Shown: one piece after another, positions 14,213-22,600 of the stretch | How the letters are laid out: every line of letters starts with the position of its first letter | Position numbering within the stretch: the stretch's first letter is position 1 | IMG/VR virus record: IMGVR_UViG_3300009506_000164 | Coordinates: 1-27,079 of that record | Length of the DNA stretch: 27,079 nucleotides | Strand: one strand, 5' to 3' | DNA from: a virus | The notes under the pieces: model-generated | What the model was told of the DNA's origin: nothing | The model's database searches: none | What the model saw: the letters and a program-made list of their open reading frames with translations, nothing else | Translations under genes and position numbers: made by a program

Positions 14213-16429
14213 TTACCCAATATCAGCGCCAGTAGCAACGATACGAATTGGTACGTAGATGAATTCAGCAGCTCTGACAGGCTTGAGAGCAATGTCGATG
14301 TACATTTCATTGCGGTCAATACGGTCAGGTGTGTTGTTTGTTTCATCACAAATTGTTGCAAAGTCATACAAACCACGCTTGACAACGATGTCACTCAAGA
14401 AGGAGTCAACAACTGCCTTCAAGTTGTCACGTGTCAACTGATCGTTTGGCTGGAACACGAAGCTTAGAGTATTCTTACGAATCTGGCGACGTACATAAGC
14501 CATCAAACGGGTTACGTTGATACGGTCAAGTGCGCTTGCATCTGGTGCAGAGGTCTTCTGACCCCAGACCAAGATACCACGACCTGGGAAGAACACGATT
14601 GGGTTAACATTGACAAAGTAACGATATAGATCATCACGCTGTCCCTGATCAACATAAGTTGGAACAAATGTTGTTGGTAGTCCAAGAGTACCAGAAACAT
14701 AACCCAACTGATCAACACCGGTCACGAGACCACGACGGGTACCAGCTGGTGCAAACCATACCTCAGAAACACTGTCGCTGTATGCCCATGTCTTCAGTGC
14801 AGTACCAGATGGAGCAACACAGATTGTGTTACCATCAACGTTGGTTGCCAACTGCCATGGGTAGTAGTACGAAATCAAGTTTGATGTTGCACGTTCTGTT
14901 GTCTGTGCCCAAGCAACAGCTTCGGAAGGTGTTAGGTTGGATGGAACATCACCAATAACGACCGCTTCCTGCTTAACTGCTGTACTTGCTGCCAAGTCAA
15001 CCATCTCGTTGTTTGTTTCCCAGTAGCCTGGGCAAACAATGATGTTGTATTCAAAGTTCTCAGAACGAATGTCCGAGTTCCCAACAATTTCAGCGTTCAG
15101 TGCTGTAACGATTGCTGTGCGACGAGCTGCATCATTTGCACCAAGACCTGTTAGGTTAAAGAACTCCTGTGTGTACTTGTAATCGTCTGCAGCAGCGATC
15201 AGATCATCGGAAGCGTCTGCAGCAGTCCACTCTTCAGGGAATGCAGGGTTAGAACCAGCTCCTGGGAATGTACCATCAGATCCTGGACCCGCAAGATTTG
15301 GACCAGCATCGTTCGAACCTGTACCGTCGCCTGCACGACCAGCTATACCAACATATGGAGGTGGAACTGCTGGCTGGTCAAAGCCATTAGGGAAGACATC
15401 ATAGCCACCTGTGCTGGATGAGTCATCCTCAAATGTTGCTTCAACGTTAGCAAATGAGTACAGTGGATAAACAACTTCGGTCATTGCCGTGTTGAGCAGT
15501 GATAGATATTCAGAAGCATCAACTGTTTCTTTGTAACCATCAACACCAGCGGTTGTTGTGATTGTGTAACCAACAGGGCTACCAGTAATCAGTGTTGCAA
15601 AGAAACCACTGGTTGTCATAACAACAGAAGTGCTGGAACCAAGATCAGTACCACCACCATTCACCGCGGAGCTCTGGATCTTAATTGCACCAGCAACCAA
15701 AGAGGCTGTTGCTGCTGAACCTAGCTGTGTGTTAAGGTCGTTGAGCAGAGATTCAACACTATGAGCATCGCCACCTGGTGAACCAGCCTGGTTTGGAGAG
15801 CCTGGTAGAGGCGAACCTGTTGGCTGACCTAGTGTTAGTGTGATAGGTGTACCATCAACTGTGACAACTGCTGTATCACCATTAAAGGCATTCAGCACTG
15901 TCGAATTTGTAAGTGTAGCCGAATAGGACAGAGTAACATATGCATTTGTCCAAGGATCCCCTGGGAACAACTGATTTGTTAGATTCTGTTCATTGATGTA
16001 GGTGTTAACAAGGTTCTCCAGGGCAAAGGCAGATTCTGTGATCTTCTTGTCCCACAAAGAACGGATGTTGTCGATGTTGTCATCAAGGTTAACATTTGCG
16101 CGAACAACATATGCAAGTGAACCCTGGTTTAGGTACTGCTGTAGAGCAGCAAGACCATACTCATTTCGAGCATCACCATCATGACGATTGCCAGAAGAGT
16201 CCGTAAGGAAATTTGGAACACCATAAAGTTCCAAAGCAGTCTTCTGGGATGTAACAGTACGGACAACACCACTTTCGTATGTTCCGGCGGCTGGTGTTAC
16301 TCCATCCTGTTGAACCTTTTCATCGGCGGTTGCAATAAAGAACAATGGTACCGTAGAGGAGCCTGCTGGAATAAAGAAGCTCTCATCAGTAACCGTTACG
16401 CTCACGCCTGGACTAACTAGTGTTGCCAT
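14213..16429 (-). CDS. 18: Tail sheath protein, gp18-like, with inserted variable domain
   Basis: Contractile sheath subunit. The N-terminal MATLVSPGVSVTVTDES with IPAGSSTVPLFFIATA is the classic sheath start, and the C-terminal part (RLMAYVRRQIRKNTLSFVFQPND, LSDIVVKRGLYDF, RIDRNEMYIDIALKPVRAAEFIYVPIRI) is the conserved sheath core that interlocks neighbours. Length is 738 against 659 in T4. Residues about 165-400 are an insertion: a beta domain (TAVVTVDGTPITLTL, SVESLLNDLNTQLG, AGAIKIQSS) with GSP tripeptides at 205, 210, 216 and 283, then a G/P/D-rich linker (340-400). Such surface domains vary between T4-like phages. A similar beta pattern occurs twice in the gp13 extension. Exact late promoter 55 bases upstream. 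Confidence 0.95.
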   Translation of the reverse strand: MATLVSPGVSVTVTDESFFIPAGSSTVPLFFIATADEKVQQDGVTPAAGTYESGVVRTVTSQKTALELYGVPNFLTDSSGNRHDGDARNEYGLAALQQYLNQGSLAYVVRANVNLDDNIDNIRSLWDKKITESAFALENLVNTYINEQNLTNQLFPGDPWTNAYVTLSYSATLTNSTVLNAFNGDTAVVTVDGTPITLTLGQPTGSPLPGSPNQAGSPGGDAHSVESLLNDLNTQLGSAATASLVAGAIKIQSSAVNGGGTDLGSSTSVVMTTSGFFATLITGSPVGYTITTTAGVDGYKETVDASEYLSLLNTAMTEVVYPLYSFANVEATFEDDSSSTGGYDVFPNGFDQPAVPPPYVGIAGRAGDGTGSNDAGPNLAGPGSDGTFPGAGSNPAFPEEWTAADASDDLIAAADDYKYTQEFFNLTGLGANDAARRTAIVTALNAEIVGNSDIRSENFEYNIIVCPGYWETNNEMVDLAASTAVKQEAVVIGDVPSNLTPSEAVAWAQTTERATSNLISYYYPWQLATNVDGNTICVAPSGTALKTWAYSDSVSEVWFAPAGTRRGLVTGVDQLGYVSGTLGLPTTFVPTYVDQGQRDDLYRYFVNVNPIVFFPGRGILVWGQKTSAPDASALDRINVTRLMAYVRRQIRKNTLSFVFQPNDQLTRDNLKAVVDSFLSDIVVKRGLYDFATICDETNNTPDRIDRNEMYIDIALKPVRAAEFIYVPIRIVATGADIG

Positions 16430-16484
16430 TGTTGTTTTCTCCTTACTAAAAATCCTTTACTTTTTCTTGTTTAAGGTGTATCTG

Positions 16485-16492
16485 TATTTATA
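16485..16492 (-). promoter_or_regulatory. Late promoter, exact TATAAATA, for gp18
   Basis: Exact late consensus immediately after the gp15 stop and 55 bases upstream of the gp18 ATG; AAGGAG lies shortly before the ATG. It probably gives the separate, strong transcript for sheath and tube. Confidence 0.85.
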
Positions 16493-17272
16493 TTAGGTAC
16501 CATTAAAGTCGGGTAAATCCACCTCATCCCCGTCAAACCACAACTCATAACCGATACCCTGCGCATCCAAATCTGCGATCATTTCCTCGTTGGTTGTCGA
16601 ACTTGTGCTAACCGCACCAATTCTTGCCCAAATGTCCTTGATAAAGTCATCTTTTACATTAGCTGGAGCAGATATCCAAATAGGGAAAGTGAATGTCAAA
16701 TTGCTTATGAGCATACGACGATCTGTTCCAATAGGGTAATTATCTTCATAATCCATTCCTGTCAACTCAACTGTTGTTATTTTCGTCCAATCAAAGATTG
16801 CGTCCGTCTTCTGGATCTGAACAATTGGGTCAAATAAAACAAGGATCTGTTCCAGTATCTGATATCGCTGTTCGTGGTTGCTTGTCCATATTGCAAGGCT
16901 TGCATTTAGCTTGTATGGGACAGGCATCTGCTGTCGTACAGTTTTGATATCATCAGGAACAACACCACCAAGAGGCAAGTATGAATTACGGCGGACTGCA
17001 CCAACGCCCTTTCGTAGTTCTGGTGCCAAATCAATACCAGTTATGACAGCACTCATAATAGGCAAACGAATTGGCTTGTTCTGTGTATAGTCACCTTTGA
17101 TCCAAGCAACAACACGATCACGGTTTCCATAGATTACGGGAACAGAAATATTCTCCTGTTCGTCGGAGCGATCTGTTTTGCCAATGGATGCTTGCATCCC
17201 TGCAAAGATTGCCATGAACTGCAGGATATACTTTTTGATTTGCTCATCGTAATAGTAATGTTTAAATGCCAT
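16493..17272 (-). CDS. 15: Tail sheath stabiliser and completion protein, gp15-like
   Basis: T4 gp15 forms the terminator ring at the head-proximal end of the tail. This 259-residue protein (T4: 272) follows the same plan: an aromatic N-terminus (FKHYYYDEQIKKYILQFMAIF), SVPVIYGNRDRVVAWI, LPIMSAVITGIDLAPEL, then PVPYKLNASLAIWTSNHEQR with YQILEQILVLFDPIVQIQ, corresponding to T4 'PIKMIYELSIFTRYEDDMFQIVEQILPYFQP', and an acidic C-terminus (WFDGDEVDLPDFNGT) matching the acidic end of T4 gp15. GGTG precedes the ATG. It is 10 bases downstream of gp14, the conserved T4 order 13-14-15-18-19. Confidence 0.93.
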   Translation of the reverse strand: MAFKHYYYDEQIKKYILQFMAIFAGMQASIGKTDRSDEQENISVPVIYGNRDRVVAWIKGDYTQNKPIRLPIMSAVITGIDLAPELRKGVGAVRRNSYLPLGGVVPDDIKTVRQQMPVPYKLNASLAIWTSNHEQRYQILEQILVLFDPIVQIQKTDAIFDWTKITTVELTGMDYEDNYPIGTDRRMLISNLTFTFPIWISAPANVKDDFIKDIWARIGAVSTSSTTNEEMIADLDAQGIGYELWFDGDEVDLPDFNGT

Positions 17273-17282
17273 AGTTTACACC

Positions 17283-18971
17283 TTATTTGGCAATGTCATC
17301 TGCAGGGGTTCGTGTAGCACTTCCAAGGAACTCCTGTAGAATTGGTTTTGTTGTTTTTGCTAATGCACGCTTATCAGACTCCATGAAGATCCAACGTGCT
17401 TTTGCATTTGAGTATCTAAACAGGCGTGGTGGTATGTTTGCATCCGTTCCTGTATATGTCAAACGATGGAAATCACCATCCGAAGGACTGGTTGGCATTG
17501 TATCACCTTCTGTGTATGGTAAGCCATTTGGTGGCAAGCCATCTTCCACATACAGCTGCCGTGGATTTAGACCAATGTTGCGCAAACCAGCTGCGGCACC
17601 TTTCTGTTGCACCTCGGCAGCTGCCAACTGTTCTTCACTAAATTGGGTGATATCAGCTGGATCTCGTCCTCGCTCAGGTAGATGGCTTTGGTCGGTGGCC
17701 GTTTCTTCAATCGACTGTGAAATGTCGGAGTAATCCTGAATAACAGGGTGTTGTCCGTCGTCCATACCGTGAGTCCCATCAAAGTTCTGGAAGAAGCCTG
17801 TACCATCCTCATATCCTTCCAGACCACCAAATATGTCTGCTGTCTCCTGTGTTGCAAGCATTGGGGCGACAATGATACGTTGCAATAGGGGTTGCCATCC
17901 TGGAGTGTATCCATCTGTCGACCACGCAACATCTGTCACTTCCATATACTTCTTTACAGCTTGAAGGTTGGGAGTATACTGCTGCTCACTTGGCATTTCG
18001 ATAATGTCACCAATAACCAATGGACGTCCTAGCTTTCGGACCGATGCGCTGAAACTGATAACCAAATAGAATGTTTGTGAAGGTAGCTCAATACCAAAAC
18101 GAGCCATGTCTGATTGTGTATCAATCAAATCATAATACGCCTTCACGCGAACGCTTTCATCTGCATAATCACGGTCACGATTTTCGTGCCAGATCTCGTC
18201 TTCGATATCATCAATGGTCGTTAAATCATAGTCAAACATCTCCAGTGCCTGAACAGCCCACACATCTCCTGTTCCACCATTAAACTCCAATGGACGTAGT
18301 CTCCAATAACGCATTGGAACAGATCCATTGAACATGACTGTGTTTAAACAATCATCATCTGAAAGAGTTAGAATTGCAGCACCATACCACTTTTGTCCAT
18401 CATTTGATCGTTCAACACGAACCTTTGTTGCTCGGTTCTGTGCCAAAGTCCCCTGCTTGATTTTAATTGAAGAGATGTTGTGTTTGATTGCGGTATCAAC
18501 ACTGTAACGAACACGATCATTCTCAAGCTTAATTTCACCAAAGTCATAACCAATGTAAGCAGAGGCTATTACCCCTGTTCCTTTTTGAGCTGATCGCCAT
18601 TCAGTCACATACGTTGTGAAAGCCTGCTCTTTTGGAAAGCCTGCGGTGTCACCACCAGAAAGTGCTACACCATTATCCGTCAAGTCAATAAGTTGTCCCT
18701 GTTCGTGAACACCAAGCAGCTTGAAAACATTAATCTCTGCACCCGCAATACCTAGTATCTCATCAAGAATATCATCCATGAAACAATTGTCAGGAGTTTT
18801 GGTAAGATCCCATGGGCTGCAATCCTTGCTTGTTGTTGGACAAGGAACTGGAAAACCGGTTGTCTGGTTGCAACCATTCTGATTTCCGGTGTCGGGCGGA
18901 GTGCCACCGATAGGATTTCCATCCTTATCATACTCATCACCACATACTGTTTGGTTCTTGCAATCCACCAT
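17283..18971 (-). CDS. 14: Neck protein, gp14-like, carrying a discoidin-like (F5/8 type C) domain
   Basis: 562 residues, about twice T4 gp14 (256). Residues 1-65 are cysteine-rich (C4, C10, C34, C44, C51, C63). Residues about 78-248 look like an F5/8 type C domain: YIGYDFGEIKLEND, ISSIKIKQG, ATKVRVERSNDGQKWYGA, MRYWRLRPLEFNGG and a closing VQALEMFDYD. Residues about 250-400 match gp14: VKAYYDLIDTQSDMARFGIE, LGRPLVIGDIIEMP, YMEVTDVAWSTDGYTPGWQP and ADIFGGLEGYEDGTGFF. The C-terminal residues 490-535 resemble one copy of the W/Y-rich repeats of gp13 (DGDFHRL ... RLFRYSNAKARWIF). gp14 and gp13 form the head-tail connector, so the extra domain probably faces outward and may bind glycans. ATG overlaps the cupin stop by one base (TAATG). 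Confidence 0.85.
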   Translation of the reverse strand: MVDCKNQTVCGDEYDKDGNPIGGTPPDTGNQNGCNQTTGFPVPCPTTSKDCSPWDLTKTPDNCFMDDILDEILGIAGAEINVFKLLGVHEQGQLIDLTDNGVALSGGDTAGFPKEQAFTTYVTEWRSAQKGTGVIASAYIGYDFGEIKLENDRVRYSVDTAIKHNISSIKIKQGTLAQNRATKVRVERSNDGQKWYGAAILTLSDDDCLNTVMFNGSVPMRYWRLRPLEFNGGTGDVWAVQALEMFDYDLTTIDDIEDEIWHENRDRDYADESVRVKAYYDLIDTQSDMARFGIELPSQTFYLVISFSASVRKLGRPLVIGDIIEMPSEQQYTPNLQAVKKYMEVTDVAWSTDGYTPGWQPLLQRIIVAPMLATQETADIFGGLEGYEDGTGFFQNFDGTHGMDDGQHPVIQDYSDISQSIEETATDQSHLPERGRDPADITQFSEEQLAAAEVQQKGAAAGLRNIGLNPRQLYVEDGLPPNGLPYTEGDTMPTSPSDGDFHRLTYTGTDANIPPRLFRYSNAKARWIFMESDKRALAKTTKPILQEFLGSATRTPADDIAK

Positions 18972-19426
18972 TACATTATGTCCGTGTCACCATCATAGTG
19001 CTCTTCGTGTTCCTCTGCATCCTTTTTAGTCTTACGAACAGTGTTCTTCATGTGGTTTGGTGGTGAGTAAATTGTGTAGACCTTCAAGTCTTCCTCACCA
19101 TCATTAACTAGATTGTGTTCTGTACCTTGTGGAACAACAAATGCAAATCCATCACTTATCTGTTCTTCCTTACCATTTAGGATAACTTTACCTTTACCTT
19201 TCTCAACACGAATGAACTGGTCAATAGCCTCATGCACTTCCATGCCAATATCACCACCTGGTGGGATGCTCATTAGAACCACCTGTAGGTTTCGAGAGGT
19301 GAAAAGAACTCGGCGATAGTCATTGTTCTTGAGTGTGTCCTTCTCGATATCAGTGACAAAGTGATCATGTCCCTTCTCACCTTTAATTTCTTCCATTTCT
19401 TTTTCAAAAAGGTCTTGGAGATGCAT
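18971..19426 (-). CDS. Small cupin protein embedded in the neck operon, 151 residues
   Basis: A single-domain cupin of the small mannose-6-phosphate-isomerase-like type. Motif 1 is GMEVHEAIDQFIRVEKGKG (residues 61-79) with H65 and Q70, and motif 2 is GFAFVVPQGTEHNLVN (93-108) with H104 as likely metal ligand; the first motif has only one of the usual two histidines. VLMSIPPGGDI leads into motif 1 as usual. The first 35 residues are an extra acidic helix (HLQDLFEKEMEEIKGEKG) and the C-terminus is charged, ending in EEHYDGDTDIM. It overlaps the gene before it by 23 bases and gp14 by one base, so it is made together with connector proteins. Role unknown: enzyme, sugar binder or virion component are all possible. 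Confidence 0.88.
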   Translation of the reverse strand: MHLQDLFEKEMEEIKGEKGHDHFVTDIEKDTLKNNDYRRVLFTSRNLQVVLMSIPPGGDIGMEVHEAIDQFIRVEKGKGKVILNGKEEQISDGFAFVVPQGTEHNLVNDGEEDLKVYTIYSPPNHMKNTVRKTKKDAEEHEEHYDGDTDIM

Positions 19427-19661
19427 TGTCTATTCCTCTTTCTAAATCACGAAGTGCTTTTGACTTCTTCTTTTTCTTTTCCTTTCGCTCACACCAAGTC
19501 CTACCTTTGCAGAACTTGTTTGGCAGTGGTGCATTTACATCACCATAGTGCTGTATGGAGGCTGCTGGAGTTGGTCGAGAAGCATCAGGTCCAACCACAG
19601 GAACACCTCCACCTGCAGCAATACCACCAACGTCTTCTTTTATTATCTCACTTAATTTCAT
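19404..19661 (-). CDS. Unrecognised 85-residue protein coupled to gp13 and cupin
   Basis: The ATG at 19661 shares a base with the gp13 stop (TAATG) and the 3' end overlaps the cupin by 23 bases, so coupling strongly supports that it is a real gene. The N-terminus MKLSEIIKEDVGGIAAGG has a short amphipathic segment followed by I-K-E-D, which fits the (L/I)-x-E cleavage site of T4 prohead protease. The middle is rich in P, A, G and V. Two cysteines (CKGRTWCERK) precede a strongly basic stretch of lysines (KEKKKKKSKALRDLE). Its size, basic charge and N-terminus are reminiscent of small internal or DNA-associated head proteins. I do not recognise a family. Confidence 0.7.
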   Translation of the reverse strand: MKLSEIIKEDVGGIAAGGGVPVVGPDASRPTPAASIQHYGDVNAPLPNKFCKGRTWCERKEKKKKKSKALRDLERGIDNASPRPF

Positions 19662-22600
19662 TAGCCTATGATGAACTCACAGTTCATTCCATATTCTTCA
19701 ACATTATTGACAACATAGTTATCAAGTTCAGCCTGTAGCTTCTCAAATTCATCATTTGCTTCCTGAGCAAGATCAGATGCATTCAAAGATACACCACCAC
19801 CTGCACCTGGTAGGGAAGCAAACTTACCACGAATTTGTGATAGAATTCTCTTCGAGTGTGCCAAGGCATATCTCTCGATCCAACGACCCGTGAACCTATC
19901 TGTCAAGAGATCCTGTTCTGTTCGTTCCACTGCAACATCCATAAGGATTGTTTCTGGAGTTGAGAAATACTGGTGTAGCGTTAGAGACCTAGCAGACTCA
20001 TTCCAGTTAAATGTGATGCGAGATGCAAACAAGTGTTCCAATGTTTCTATGTACTGGCTAACAATATGGAAACTCAATAGATCAAATGTTCCCATGTTGT
20101 ATAGGTGCTGCAAAACAACCTGTCCAAACACACCTGAACCATGTGCACTTGTCATGAAGGCTGAAGTAATGCGGAAGCAACCCATGACCTGAACAATCTT
20201 GTCATGTCCATACTGACCATCTGCCAAAGAATAACCATTGCCTTCACTATCTGTCTCAGCGGTTGGTTTTGTTAGCTTGTAAATCTGCTTGCCTGCATTC
20301 ACATATAGTTTCATGAAACCACGACGGTATGCAGCCGAGCTGTTTCGACGCAGTTCCTGAATAGCAATACGAATTGCTTCATCGAGCTGGCCTTTGGTTA
20401 GCTCAACCTGAACAACTGGATGTCCAAGCTGCTTACGAATATCGTCTGCTAATCGACGGTGCTCATCTTCTGTCCCATCAGTACCAATTCCTTCCTGTTC
20501 ATATGTTGGCAGGCAAGATAGACCATCTGTACCAACAAACATGCAGCTGAATGTTGGTTGCTGGTTAAGGCTAAAGAAGATTTCATCATCGGCAATGCTA
20601 CGACCCACATCAACATTGGAACCACTACCCGTGGAGGTTGCCGTAAAGACGATTGTGCCATCTGTTGACACAGTTGCAGTTGCAAGTGGAGGGGATTCTA
20701 CCCAAGTTGTGCCATTCCACATCATCAATGTACTTGTTGTGGTATCATACCACAAGTCACCAGTATCTGGTTTTGGTGAAACGGTGCTGAAGATAACACT
20801 CATCCACGCTGTACCATTCCACATCCACAAAGCGTTGTTTGTTGTGTCATACCAGAATGTGCCAGATGGAATTGTTGTGCTTGATGGGTCAACATCAGAG
20901 TCAACAGGATCAAATTCTACCCAAGCTACTCCACTCCACTCATACCACTTGGAGGTTGAGGTATCATACCAGATATCACTAACTGCTGGTGCTGTTGGAT
21001 CAGTTGGGGAGGAGATGAATGTGACTTCTATCCACTGTGAACCATCCCAGGACGAAAGAGTAGTGCCATCGTACCAAACAACACCTATAGCTAGTGAGAC
21101 TGGTGCTGTTGGATCAGTTGTACTTTGGATAAAGTGTTCTACCTGAACCCATGCAGATGCAACCGAGTCCCAGATGTATAAGATGTCAGTGTCAGAGTTC
21201 CACCACAGGTCACCAGAAGCAACAATAGATGGATCTGTATCATATACGATTGCACACTGAGAAACCCAAGCTGTGTTTCCAGCATTACGAATGAATAGTT
21301 CTGCATCACTGTTTATCCAGTACTGGTTTGCAACTGGAGAAGTTGGCTCTGTACCAATAGTTAAAGGATAACTAACAACAGTAGCTTCTGTTGTGCTATA
21401 GTTGGTTAGTGCTGTGAAGAGAGTTCCACCTGCTGTGATAACAGGCTCAGATTCATCTGCACTTACCAAGCGAATTCGTGTAGAAGGCTGGGTGCCAACA
21501 AAACTAATTGTTGCAAGACCTGCAAGCTGTGAGTTAATTGAGGCAAACACCTTATCAAAGCGACCAGATGTTGCATCGCAAACATTAACAACGATGTCAA
21601 GCACATTGCCTGCAATCGTAATCTGTTCTGTGTACTCACCATCAGCCAAAGCAAGGTCACTGTTCGAGTGTCCTGCTGATAGTGTGAAATCAATGTAGCT
21701 ACGACCAACAGGATTCCAAATATCAGCAACAGGTGTGTCATAAATCCAAAGAAGGTTGTCACCATCATCAAACCAGTATGTACCCGTTGGCAGGGCAGTA
21801 GGATCATCACTCCAATAAAGAGCATCTGTCTCATCCCAGACACAGGTTACTTCATTCCAGTGACGAAGCAGTAGATCATCAGGATTGTACCAATAGTAAC
21901 CAGCATCTGCAGTTACACCATCTGAAGGATCCGTTGTCTGGTCATAAAGAGTTAGTTGATCCCAGATATTACCATTCCACTGGAATGCAGCTGAAGGAGA
22001 ACCAGAACGGTACCAATAGTCAGAGGAAGTTAGTCCTGATTCTAATGTTGGGTCTTTTGCATAGCGAACGATGCTGGCACTTGAAACTAGAACCCAAGCA
22101 AGTCCATCCCACTGGTATAGTTCGCTCGTGGAAGTCTTGTACCAATAATCACCCAGTGCAAGTGCTGTTGGATCTGTTGGCTCCTGGATAGCATCAACTT
22201 CCGTAAACGCATAACCATCCCACTGGTATAGAATTTCAGTGGTGGTATTGTAATAGTAGGCATTTGTATTAGGTGGAACTGGACTCTGTGATGCTGAAAC
22301 AAGCAAGCCTATCTGTACGTTGATGGCATCAACCAAATCACCATACGTTTGAGCATTTGATCCATTGATTGTGATGGTATATTGTACATCATCAATCTGC
22401 ATGTCCATTGCATAGGTTGCACCAAGTGATAAACCAGTACCATCTGTTGCCGTGATTGCATTTGGAAAACTGATTGTAACGTAGCCACTTGAATCATCTG
22501 TCTTTGTCAAGCATGGATCGAGCGAATACGCATGTGAGCCCTGTGGACAGTAACGGTACTGACAATCGACAGCATATCCTGTGACATAGTAAGGAGTGTT

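Noticed and set aside
20541-21146. 201-codon plus-strand open frame antisense to gp13
   Set aside because: Its length is explained by the biased composition of the repeats on the other strand; no ribosome site or promoter, and gp13 is certain.
20449-22300. Regular repeats suggesting a CRISPR array or tandem satellite
   Set aside because: Periodicity is at protein level (W/Y units of the gp13 extension), with diverged DNA, irregular unit length and a continuous reading frame.
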